Position numbers and translations under genes: made by a program. Below are positions 34,944-45,099 of a stretch of 64,000 nt of DNA, in pieces (positions within the stretch are counted from its first letter, which is position 1; each line of letters begins with the position of its first letter). The notes beneath the pieces were generated by a model that worked only from the letters and a program-made list of their open reading frames with translations, had not been told where the DNA came from and did not search any database. The stretch comes from Rikenellaceae bacterium (lineage in GTDB: Bacteria > Bacteroidota > Bacteroidia > Bacteroidales > Rikenellaceae): contig CABIXK010000004.1 in the NCBI GenBank assembly GCA_902362705.1, positions 89,342-153,341 on the forward strand, written 5' to 3'.

Positions 34944-34991
34944 GCAAAAATACGAAATTCGGCGCAAAGTCGTTCGCTTCGCGCCGAATTT
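34944..34991 (-). terminator. terminator of the sulfatase gene
   Basis: AAATTCGGCGC (34955-34965) pairs with GCGCCGAATTT (34981-34991). On the minus strand CGTATTTTTGC follows. Confidence 0.8.
34945..34952 (-). promoter_or_regulatory. serS -7 box, inside the upstream terminator's T-run
   Basis: TATTTTTG on the minus strand matches TAnnTTTG. The same bases form the U-tract of the terminator that ends the sulfatase gene. Confidence 0.65.
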
Positions 34992-35010
34992 TTCGGACCG
35001 GGGGTTCAGC

Positions 35011-36459
35011 CTATTTTTTGCCGAAGAGCGGCCATGCCGGGTCGTCGACGTGCTCGCGGACCATCAGCGCCCGCAGCTCCTCGACCTTCTCGGGGTGCTC
35101 GGCCGCCAGGTCGTGCTGCTCCGAGGGGTCCTCGTCGATGTTGTAGAGCTCCCAGCGCGGATTCTGGCTGCGGATGCCCAGGTGGAGCAGCTTCCACGGC
35201 CCCTGGCGCACGGCCTGCCGGCCGCCCAGCTCCATGAACTCGAAGTAGAGGTGGTCGTGCTGCTGCTGGATGCCCTCGCGGCCCTCGAGCAGCGGCATGA
35301 GGCTCACGCCGTCGCCCTCGGGAGCCGGGGCTCCCGCCGCGTCGGCGAAGGTGAAGGGGATGTCCCAGAATGCGCAGGCGAAGTCGGTGGTGGTGCCCGG
35401 GGCGATGTGGCCGGGCCATACGGCGATCATCGGCACGCGGATGCCGCCCTCGTAGAGGTCGCGCTTGTAGCCGCGCAAGATGCCGTTGCTGTCGAAGAAG
35501 TCGGGGTCGGCGCCGCCCTCCATGTGGGGGCCGTTGTCGCTGGCGAAGACGATGAGCGTGTTCTCGAGCATCCCCTTCTCGCGGAGCTTCTCCACCAGCT
35601 CGCCCACGTAGTGGTCCAGGCGCGTGACCATCGCCGCGAAGGCGGCGCGGGGGTGCGTCTGCGAGCAGTATCCGCCGTGGCGGAAGCCCGGGCCGCTGTC
35701 GCAGCCTTTGTAGGGGGTCTCGGGATACATCCCGCGGAAGCGCTGCATGATGCTGTCCTCGGGGATGATGAGCTCGGCGTGGGGGATCGTCGTGGGGTAG
35801 AAGAGCAAGAAGGGCTCGTCGGCCTGCTGTTCGTCGAGGAAGCGCAGCGCCTCGGCATGGATCAGGTCGGGGGCGTAGGTCCCCTGTCCGTAGGGCACCG
35901 CGTCGGTGTTGTCCTCCAGTTCGACGCGCTCCGCGTCGCTCCAGAGGTGGTCGGGGTAGTAGCTGTGTGCCAGCAGCTGGCAGTTATAGCCGTAGAAACG
36001 GTCTACGCCCTGCCGTGCGGGGTCGCCCGTCGAGCCGATGAATCCCAGGCCCCACTTGCCGAAGGCGCCGGTGCGGTATCCCGCCTGCTTCAGACCCAGG
36101 AAGAGCGAGGCCGCGTCGTCGGGCAGCGGGAACTGCCCTTCGGGCTGCTGCTCGACGTTGCCGCGGATGGGGGTGTGTCCCGAGTGGGTGCCCGTCAAGA
36201 GGCACGAGCGCGAGGGCGCCGAGACGGTCGTTCCCGAGTAGCACTGCGTGAAGCGCATGCCGCTGGCGGCCAGAGCGTCGATGTGGGGGGTCGGGAATCG
36301 CTGCTGTCCGTAGCAGCCGAGGTCGCCGTAACCCAGGTCGTCGGCCAGGATGAAGAGGATGTTGGGCCGCGGGGCCTTGGCTTTGGGTGCTTCGGAGCAC
36401 GAGGGAGCCGCTGCCGCGCCGGCGACGAGTGCGCCGCCGAGAAGGAGTCTGCTGTTCAT
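35011..36459 (-). CDS. S-type arylsulfatase lipoprotein
   Basis: A 482-residue sulfatase of family S1 that removes sulfate esters, probably from host or dietary glycans. The signal peptide ends at a lipobox-like AAPSCSE (Cys at about 21). The metal-binding start is PNILFILADDLGYGDLGCYG. The active-site motif is SAPSR in TTVSAPSRSCLLTG, so the residue converted to formylglycine is Ser. This form needs an anaerobic sulfatase-maturating radical-SAM enzyme, which is not in the window. FASDNGPHMEGG and GKWGLGFIG are further family motifs. No SusC/SusD pair is adjacent, so it is not in a typical polysaccharide locus. Confidence 0.94.
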   Translation of the reverse strand: MNSRLLLGGALVAGAAAAPSCSEAPKAKAPRPNILFILADDLGYGDLGCYGQQRFPTPHIDALAASGMRFTQCYSGTTVSAPSRSCLLTGTHSGHTPIRGNVEQQPEGQFPLPDDAASLFLGLKQAGYRTGAFGKWGLGFIGSTGDPARQGVDRFYGYNCQLLAHSYYPDHLWSDAERVELEDNTDAVPYGQGTYAPDLIHAEALRFLDEQQADEPFLLFYPTTIPHAELIIPEDSIMQRFRGMYPETPYKGCDSGPGFRHGGYCSQTHPRAAFAAMVTRLDHYVGELVEKLREKGMLENTLIVFASDNGPHMEGGADPDFFDSNGILRGYKRDLYEGGIRVPMIAVWPGHIAPGTTTDFACAFWDIPFTFADAAGAPAPEGDGVSLMPLLEGREGIQQQHDHLYFEFMELGGRQAVRQGPWKLLHLGIRSQNPRWELYNIDEDPSEQHDLAAEHPEKVEELRALMVREHVDDPAWPLFGKK

Positions 36460-36538
36460 GTGTCGGTGTTGTGTGCTTGAAAATCGAAGCTAATATAGTG
36501 AAAATTCCGAAAACGGAGGGTCGTTCCATGAAAAATAG

Positions 36539-36546
36539 TATCTTTG
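36539..36546 (+). promoter_or_regulatory. predicted -7 box for the U32 peptidase operon
   Basis: TATCTTTG matches TAnnTTTG exactly and lies 29 bases before the GTG start at 36575. Confidence 0.65.
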
Positions 36547-36574
36547 TACCGACATACACCCCTCTTATCTGCTC

Positions 36575-38443
36575 GTGAAACCGATCGAACTGCTCGCCCC
36601 CGCCCGGGATTACGCCTCCGCCGTGGCCGCCGTGGACTACGGCGCCGACGCCGTCTATATCGGCGGTGCGCGCTTCGGCGCGCGGCATGCGGCGGCCAAC
36701 ACCCCCGAGCAGATCGCCCGCGTGGCGGAGTACGCCCACCGCTACGGCGTGCGGGTCCACGCCACGCTCAACACGCTGCTGCGCGACGACGAGCTCTCCG
36801 AGGCCGAGCGCGAAGCCCGGGCGCTCATCGCCGCGGGCGTCGACGCGCTGATCGTGCAGGACATGGCCCTGCGGCGCATGGACCTTCCGGTCGAGCTCCA
36901 CGCCTCGACGCAGACGGGCATCCGCACCCCCGACGAGGCCCGCTTCCTGGGAGAGGCGGGCTTCGCGCGCGTGATCCTGGAGCGGGCGCTCTCGCTCGAC
37001 GAGATCCGCGCCGTGTGCGCCGCCACGCAGGCCGAGGTCGAGTGTTTCGTCCACGGCGCGATCTGCGTGGGCTACAGCGGCCGCTGCTTCCTCTCGCGCT
37101 CGATGTCGGAGCGCAGCGGCAACCGCGGGGCGTGCAGCCAGCCCTGCCGCCTCTCGTGGGACCTCACCGACGGGCGGGGCCGCACCTACGTGGCGGGCAA
37201 GCACCTGTTGTCGGTGCGCGACATGAATCTCGCGGCGCGGGTGGGCGACCTCCTCGACGCCGGGGTACGGTCGCTCAAGATCGAGGGCCGGCTGAAGGAT
37301 ACCGACTATATAAAGAACGTGGTGGCCTACTACCGTCGGGCCGTCGACGAGGCGCTGGCCCTGCGGCCGGAGCTGCGGCGCGCCTCGGTGGGGGAGAGCC
37401 TCCCCGACTTCGAGCCCGACCCCGCCAAGAGCTTCACGCGCGGCGAGAGCGAGTATTTCCTCGACGGCCGCCGCGCCGGCGTCGCCTCGTTCGACACGCC
37501 GAAGGCCGTGGGCGAGTGCGTGGGCCGCGTGGCGCGCGTGGGCCGCGACCGCTTCCTGCTGGAGGGCGGCGCCGCTGCGCTGGCCCCCGGCGACGGGATC
37601 TGCTTCGTCGGGCGCGACGGGGCCTCGGGCACCCGCGTCAACGTCGTCGACGGGGCGTGGATCCGCCCCAACCGCATGGAGGGGATCGTCGCGGGCGCCG
37701 AGGTGCGCCGCAACTACGACCGCCTCTTCCACCAGGCGCTCGAGCGCAGCCGCACGCGCCGCGTGATCGCCGCCCGCGCCGAGGTGGAGGTGGCGGAGCA
37801 CGAGGTGCGCATGCGCTGCACCGACTGCGAGGGGGTGACGGCCCGGGCGGCGCTGCCGTGCGAGGCCGCCCCTGCGAAGAACCCCGGGGCCAACGCCGCG
37901 GCGATCGGGGCGCAGGCCCGGCGCTCGGGCGACACGATCTTCGCCGTGCGCGAGGTCGCGGTGCGCGGTGCGGAGCGCTTCGTGCCGGCGTCGCTGGTGG
38001 CGTCGCTGCGCCGCGAGTGCCTCGACGCGCTGCTGCGCGCGCGGCTCGGGTTGCGGCTGCCCCATCTGATCCTTGCCGAGGACCCTGCGGCGCGCTATCC
38101 CGCGACGCGCCTGGGGGCCGACCAGAACGTCACCAACCGCCTCGCGGAGCGCTTCTACCGCGACCACGGGGTGGAGCAGATCGACCCGCCGCTCGAGCTG
38201 GCCCCCTCGACCGAGGGTGCCTGCGTGCTCCGCTCGGCCTACTGCATCCGCCGCGAGATCGGCGAGTGCCTGCGCGGGCGTCCGCGTCTTCAGGGCGATC
38301 TCTACCTCGAGCGGGGCTCCCACCGCTACCGCCTCGACTTCGATTGCCGTCGGTGCGAGATGGCGCTCGTCGACGAGGGCCGCACGCCCCGCCCCGGCGC
38401 GACACGCCGGACACCGCGACCGAACAAGACGAACAACCGATAA
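36575..38443 (+). CDS. peptidase U32 family protein
   Basis: A 622-residue U32 protein with the typical N terminus (MKPIELLAPARDYASAVAAV; DYGADAVYIGG). The family signature is ECFVHGAICVGYSGRCFLSR with SGNRGACSQPCRLSW at about 151-191. A C-terminal collagenase-like DUF3656 part follows and runs to the end. Some U32 proteins (RlhA, TrhP, UbiU/V) act with prephenate or iron-sulfur clusters in RNA or quinone hydroxylation, so peptidase activity is not certain. The start is GTG 36575. The beta-galactosidase gene begins seven bases after the stop, so the two are probably co-transcribed although functionally unrelated. Confidence 0.92.
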   Translation: MKPIELLAPARDYASAVAAVDYGADAVYIGGARFGARHAAANTPEQIARVAEYAHRYGVRVHATLNTLLRDDELSEAEREARALIAAGVDALIVQDMALRRMDLPVELHASTQTGIRTPDEARFLGEAGFARVILERALSLDEIRAVCAATQAEVECFVHGAICVGYSGRCFLSRSMSERSGNRGACSQPCRLSWDLTDGRGRTYVAGKHLLSVRDMNLAARVGDLLDAGVRSLKIEGRLKDTDYIKNVVAYYRRAVDEALALRPELRRASVGESLPDFEPDPAKSFTRGESEYFLDGRRAGVASFDTPKAVGECVGRVARVGRDRFLLEGGAAALAPGDGICFVGRDGASGTRVNVVDGAWIRPNRMEGIVAGAEVRRNYDRLFHQALERSRTRRVIAARAEVEVAEHEVRMRCTDCEGVTARAALPCEAAPAKNPGANAAAIGAQARRSGDTIFAVREVAVRGAERFVPASLVASLRRECLDALLRARLGLRLPHLILAEDPAARYPATRLGADQNVTNRLAERFYRDHGVEQIDPPLELAPSTEGACVLRSAYCIRREIGECLRGRPRLQGDLYLERGSHRYRLDFDCRRCEMALVDEGRTPRPGATRRTPRPNKTNNR

Positions 38444-41512
<3,069 letters not shown>

Positions 41513-41530
41513 TTCGTCCAATCACCATGC

Positions 41531-41566
41531 GGTCCCACTGCCCTTGGAGGCGGTGGGACCGTTTTT
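41531..41566 (+). terminator. terminator of the beta-galactosidase gene
   Basis: GGTCCCAC (41531-41538) pairs with GTGGGACC (41553-41560), followed by GTTTTT. It lies only 14 bases before the next start codon. Confidence 0.8.
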
Positions 41567-41579
41567 CGATCTTTCGGCC

Positions 41580-42461
41580 ATGCAACAACTGCTGATACCT
41601 CCGTTCGGGGAGTACGAACTCCTCGACACGGGCAATTTCGAGAAGCTGGAGCGCTTCGGCTCCTATGTGACGCGGCGTCCCGAGCCGCAGGCCTTCTGGC
41701 GGCCGTCGCTCGCCGAGGCCGAGTGGCGGCGTGCCGACGCCTCGTTCCTGCGCGACGCGCGCAGCGACGAGCGGGGCGAGTGGCGCCTGCGCCCGGGCAT
41801 GCCCGAGCGCTGGACGGTGACCTACTCTTCGGAGCGCATGCGGCTGCGCATGCGGCTGGGGCTCACGTCGTTCAAGCATGTGGGAATCTTCCCCGAGCAG
41901 GCCGCCAACTGGGAGTTCATCCACGAGCAGTGCACGCGTCTGGCCGCCGGCGCCGCCGCGCCGCGCGTGCTCAACCTCTTCGCCTACACGGGCGGCGCCA
42001 CGCTGGCGGCGCGGGCCGCGGGTGCCGAGGTGACCCACGTCGACTCCGTGAAGCAGGTGGTCACGTGGGCCCGCGAGAACATGGAGGCGAGCGGTCTGGA
42101 GGGTGTGCGCTGGATCGTGGAGGACGCCATGAAGTTCGTGCAGCGCGAGCTGCGCCGCGGCAGCCGCTACCGGGGCATCGTTCTCGACCCTCCGGCTTAC
42201 GGCCGCGGCGCCAACGGCGAGAAGTGGGTGCTCGAGGAGAGCCTCTGCCAGATGCTGGAGTGCTGCGCGCAGCTGCTGGAGCCCTCCGGCGCGTTTCTTG
42301 TACTGAATCTCTACTCGATGGGTCTCTCCTCGACGCTGGCCCGCACTGCCGTGCGTCAGGCCTTCGGTCCTCCGCGCGAGGAGCAGTGGGGCGAGCTCTG
42401 CTTCGCCGACCGCGGCGGGAAGCAGCTGCCGCTGGGGACCTACTACCGCTTCGTGCGGTAG
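41580..42461 (+). CDS. class I SAM-dependent methyltransferase (RlmI-like)
   Basis: A 293-residue Rossmann methyltransferase resembling the catalytic part of RlmI/RlmK, enzymes that methylate 23S rRNA. The SAM motif is VLNLFAYTGGATLAARAAGA at about 128-147, followed by VTHVDSVKQVVTWAREN. The catalytic-type motif is DPPAYGRGANGEKW at about 203-216. There is no N-terminal PUA domain, so it is a short form. The start at ATG 41580 gives MQQLLIPPFGEYELLDTGNF; an in-frame ATG at 41544 lies inside the terminator. Exact target is uncertain. Confidence 0.85.
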   Translation: MQQLLIPPFGEYELLDTGNFEKLERFGSYVTRRPEPQAFWRPSLAEAEWRRADASFLRDARSDERGEWRLRPGMPERWTVTYSSERMRLRMRLGLTSFKHVGIFPEQAANWEFIHEQCTRLAAGAAAPRVLNLFAYTGGATLAARAAGAEVTHVDSVKQVVTWARENMEASGLEGVRWIVEDAMKFVQRELRRGSRYRGIVLDPPAYGRGANGEKWVLEESLCQMLECCAQLLEPSGAFLVLNLYSMGLSSTLARTAVRQAFGPPREEQWGELCFADRGGKQLPLGTYYRFVR

Positions 42462-42493
42462 GTGAAAAGTAAAAAGTGAGAAGTGAAAACTGT
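42462..42493. repeat. heptamer-periodic tract
   Basis: The units GTGAAAA, GTAAAAA, GTGAGAA and GTGAAAA directly follow the stop of the methyltransferase gene. Confidence 0.75.
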
Positions 42494-42499
42494 TGATTT

Positions 42500-42787
42500 A
42501 TGCCTTTGCTGACTCTTCTGTTCGGAATCCTGAGCGGCACTTTCTTCGTGGTGCTCGTCGGAATCATCGGCAGCCGCCGGCGCATCGGCTTCGGCTGGGC
42601 GTTTCTCCTGAGCCTGCTCTTCACGCCGCTCGTCGGGCTCATCGTCGTGCTGGCCACCGACCCGCTGCCCGGCGGCGAGAGCCGCTGGGGGTGCCTGGGT
42701 TTCCTCGTGGCGCTGCTCGGCCTGATCTGCCTGGCGGCCTTCGTGCTGCTCCTCGTGACGGGCGGGGCGTTGCTCGCGGCGCTCTGA
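42500..42787 (+). CDS. small membrane protein, unknown function
   Basis: A 95-residue protein with three predicted membrane helices: about residues 4-24 (LLFGILSGTFFVVLVGIIG), 30-52 (GWAFLLSLLFTPLVGLIVVL) and 64-90. It starts MPLLTLLFGILSG. I recognize no family. Its stop codon lies one base from the stop of the convergent CHR transporter gene. Confidence 0.6.
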   Translation: MPLLTLLFGILSGTFFVVLVGIIGSRRRIGFGWAFLLSLLFTPLVGLIVVLATDPLPGGESRWGCLGFLVALLGLICLAAFVLLLVTGGALLAAL

Positions 42788-42788
42788 T

Positions 42789-43358
42789 TTAGTAGGGATA
42801 GTAGATCGCGATGCCCGCCGCGGCCGAAAGGACGATCATGAGTATGGGGTTCACCTTGCGCCACGAGCCGGCCAACACGCCGCCGAAGAGCAGCCAGCTC
42901 CAGGCGTCGATGAAGTTGCGGTCGCCCGGGGCGTCGCTGTGCGGGAATATGAGCAGCAGGGCCGCGGCGGCGATCATGCCGATCACCACGGGGCGCATGC
43001 CGCGCATGGCCCCCTCGACCAGGCGGTTGTTTTTGAGCCGCAGGAAGAAGCGCGCCACGAGGATCATCAGCGTGAGCGACGGCAGGCAGACGGCGAAGGT
43101 GGCCACGAGCGATCCCGCGACGCCGTAGGCGGGGCCCATCTGCGCCCCGACGGTGTAGCCCACGTAGGTCGCCGAGTTGATGGCTATGGGCCCCGGGGTG
43201 ATCTGCGACACGGCCACGATATCGGCGAACTGGGCGTTGGTCATCCAGGCGTGGCGCACGACCACCTCGTTCTGTATGAGCGAGAGCATGGCGTAGCCGC
43301 CGCCGAAGCCGAAGAAACCGATCTTGAGGTAGCTGAGGAAGAGTTGGAGCAGGAGCAT
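42789..43358 (-). CDS. CHR (chromate transporter) family half-protein 1
   Basis: A 189-residue single-domain CHR protein with about six membrane helices. The family motif FFGFGGGYAMLSLIQNEVV is at about 14-32, and VSQITPGPIAINSATYVGY at about 50-68. Single-domain CHR proteins normally act in pairs of opposite topology, and a partner lies upstream at 43727-44281. CHR proteins export chromate where tested, but their role in gut Bacteroidales is not known. Confidence 0.9.
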   Translation of the reverse strand: MLLLQLFLSYLKIGFFGFGGGYAMLSLIQNEVVVRHAWMTNAQFADIVAVSQITPGPIAINSATYVGYTVGAQMGPAYGVAGSLVATFAVCLPSLTLMILVARFFLRLKNNRLVEGAMRGMRPVVIGMIAAAALLLIFPHSDAPGDRNFIDAWSWLLFGGVLAGSWRKVNPILMIVLSAAAGIAIYYPY

Positions 43359-43369
43359 GACCGTGTCGA

Positions 43370-43412
43370 AGTGAAAAGTGATAAAGTAAAAAGTGAAAAG
43401 TTGAAAATGGCG
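43370..43412. repeat. heptamer-periodic tract
   Basis: The units GTGAAAA, GTGATAAA, GTAAAAA, GTGAAAA and GTTGAAAA lie just upstream of CHR gene 1; one unit has eight bases. Confidence 0.7.
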
Positions 43413-43429
43413 GGTTGAAAGCTATCTGT

Positions 43430-43652
43430 TTTCGGGGCGCTGCCTGCGGAGCCCGCCGAGCGCGAGCGAAGTGCGGGCCTCCGCCGCCGGAGGCTGCGGC
43501 CCGCCCGACTTTGCCGGGGTTTCCTTATTTTTAACGCTCCATTTTCAATCCGTTTTCAGACCGCTGCCAGCGGAGGGGCAGGCGAGTAAAACGAGCAGCC
43601 CTCCGCGCCGGGTGGCTGCGGGCTGCCCGGCTAAGAGCCGAGGGCCTTGAGC
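43430..43652. repeat. GC-rich palindromic elements, copies 8 and 9
   Basis: Copy 8 (about 43430-43512) reads GCTGCCTGCGGAGCCC ... GGGCCTCCGCCGCCGGAGGC. Copy 9 (about 43557-43652) reads GCTGCCAGCGGAGGGGCAGG ... GAGCAGCCCTCCGC ... GGTGGCTGCGGGCTGCC and ends in CCCGGCTAAGAGCCGAGG. They separate the two CHR genes; nothing coding is visible between 43359 and 43726. Confidence 0.75.
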
Positions 43653-43676
43653 TTTATCATCCTGAACACTCCTGTC

Positions 43677-43706
43677 GTGTCATTCTGAGCAAAGCGAAGG
43701 ATCTGA
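43677..43706. repeat. GTCATTCTGAGC-type interspersed repeat
   Basis: The segment GTCATTCTGAGCAAAGCG followed by AAGGATCTGAAG matches a motif I remember from the intergenic DNA of many unrelated bacteria, where it often reads GTCATTCTGAGCGAAGCGAA. Confidence 0.55.
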
Positions 43707-43743
43707 AGTTTTTCAATTTTCAATTTTCAACTTTCCATTTTTC
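43707..43743. repeat. heptamer-periodic tract overlapping the end of CHR gene 2
   Basis: The units TTTTCAA, TTTTCAA, TTTTCAA and CTTTCCA have a 7-bp period. The stop codon and last residues (KMES) of CHR gene 2 are encoded inside this tract. Confidence 0.75.
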
Positions 43744-44281
43744 TTCCCGCTTTGCGTGCCATCCCCAGCTCCCACGCGATACCCGCTGCTGCGGCCGCCG
43801 CGAGCACGGCGACGGGCGACCACCCGAGGCCCCATATGGCCAGGGCCGCGGCGGCGATGACGGCGTAGAGGGCGGGGTGCATGCCGCGTGCGAGCGAGAC
43901 GACGGGGCCGATGATGAGCGCCACTACGGCCGGGCGCATCCCCTTGAACGCCGCGTCGACGACCTCATTTTCGCGTATGCCGGCGAAGAAGAGGGCGACG
44001 AGGAGGATGATGGCGAACGACGGCAGCACGGCCCCCGCGAGCGCCGCCGCGGCGCCCCGCAGCCCGCTGACCTTGTAGCCCACGAATACGGAGGTGTTGA
44101 CGGCGATCGGCCCCGGCACCGACTGCGCCAGGGTCAGCAGGTCGAGAAACTCCCGGCGGTCGATCCATCGGCGGCTGTCGATGATCTCGCGCTCGATGAT
44201 GGGGATCATGGCGTATCCCCCGCCGAAGGTGAAGAGCCCGATCTTGAAGAACGAAGAGAAGATAACGCGGAGCGGCTGCAT
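43727..44281 (-). CDS. CHR (chromate transporter) family half-protein 2
   Basis: A 184-residue single-domain CHR protein with the same motifs as its partner: LFTFGGGYAMIPIIEREII at about 15-33 and LAQSVPGPIAVNTSVFVGYK at about 51-70. Together the two would form the heterodimeric short-chain type. The start is the ATG at 44279-44281, one base after the stop of the hydrogenase-like small subunit, so it may be transcribed with that operon. The C terminus enters a heptamer repeat, which probably supplied the present stop codon. Confidence 0.9.
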   Translation of the reverse strand: MQPLRVIFSSFFKIGLFTFGGGYAMIPIIEREIIDSRRWIDRREFLDLLTLAQSVPGPIAVNTSVFVGYKVSGLRGAAAALAGAVLPSFAIILLVALFFAGIRENEVVDAAFKGMRPAVVALIIGPVVSLARGMHPALYAVIAAAALAIWGLGWSPVAVLAAAAAAGIAWELGMARKAGRKMES

Positions 44282-44282
44282 G

Positions 44283-45056
44283 CTATCCGCGTTTTTTCTT
44301 GCCCAGGAGGGTGCGGATTCCGTCGATGAAGACCATCGGGTGCGTGGGGTTTCCCGGCAGCCAGAGGTCGACGCCGTGGCGCTCGAAGAAGGAGCGGTCT
44401 ACGGCGCGGCTCCCGGCGAAGAGACCGCCCGAGCAGGCGTCGGTGCCGCACGCCACGAGGATCTTGGGCTCGGCCACCGCCTCCCAGCAGATCTCCAGCG
44501 CCTCGGCCATGTTGGCCGTGACGGGGCCCGATACCACCACGCCGTCGGCGTGGCGCGGCGAGGCGGTGAAGCCCACGCCGAAGCGCCCGAAGTCGAAGTT
44601 CACGTTGCCCGTGGCGCCCAGCTCCATCTCCACCGAGGCGTCGCCGCCGGCCGAGACCTCGCGCAGCTGGAGCGAGCGGGAGAAGTAGCGCCCGATCTCG
44701 GGCCGCACGGCGGCGGGGTCGAACGCCACGCAGCGGTCGCCCGGGCGGACGACGAGTCCTTCGCGCGTGGGCGCGCCCATGCGGTAGTCGTTGGTGAAGC
44801 GGATCGAGCGGGGTGCGCGCCGCGCGCACTCGCCGCAGAAGAGGCAGCGCCCCAGGTCGAGTGCGAAGGGGGCCGTGGCGATCGCCCCCGTGGGGCAAAT
44901 GGCTGCGGCGCTCTCGAGCTCGGCGCGTGCCTCCGCGTCGGCAGGCTCGGTGAGCTCGGGCCGCCCCCGGAACTCTTCGGTGAGCTCCACGGCGTCCAGA
45001 TCGGGAATGGCCTGCCTGCCGTGGCTGAGCAGCACCCTTATTTTCGGAAAGATCAT
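44283..45056 (-). CDS. Hyf-type small subunit (NuoB/HyfI-like) fused to a one-cluster ferredoxin, N2 ligands missing
   Basis: A 257-residue protein. Residues about 48-90 are a ferredoxin domain with Cys54, Cys71, Cys74 and Cys77, the ligands of one [4Fe-4S] cluster; the ligands of the second cluster are all absent (no cysteines before Cys54, and Ala81 where the last Cys would be). Residues about 125-250 resemble NuoB/HyfI (FGRFGVGFTASPRHADGVVV, SGPVTANMAEALEI, GGLFAGSRAVD). The proximal-cluster cysteines are lost: the SCNxCE or CC position reads AGGDASVEM at about 136-144, and PGCP is PGNP at 234-237. Only Cys208 remains. It is the last hyf-like gene of the operon. It probably docks electrons from a soluble donor but cannot build a normal N2 cluster. 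Confidence 0.85.
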   Translation of the reverse strand: MIFPKIRVLLSHGRQAIPDLDAVELTEEFRGRPELTEPADAEARAELESAAAICPTGAIATAPFALDLGRCLFCGECARRAPRSIRFTNDYRMGAPTREGLVVRPGDRCVAFDPAAVRPEIGRYFSRSLQLREVSAGGDASVEMELGATGNVNFDFGRFGVGFTASPRHADGVVVSGPVTANMAEALEICWEAVAEPKILVACGTDACSGGLFAGSRAVDRSFFERHGVDLWLPGNPTHPMVFIDGIRTLLGKKKRG

Positions 45057-45059
45057 ATC

Positions 45060-45099
45060 GCGTTCAATTTTCCATTTTCAATTTTCAACTTTCCATTTA
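45060..45099. repeat. heptamer-periodic tract between two hyf-like genes
   Basis: The units TTTTCCA, TTTTCAA, TTTTCAA and CTTTCCA fill the 40-base spacer between the large- and small-subunit genes and reach the stop codon of the large subunit. A repeat inside an operon spacer is notable. Confidence 0.75.
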
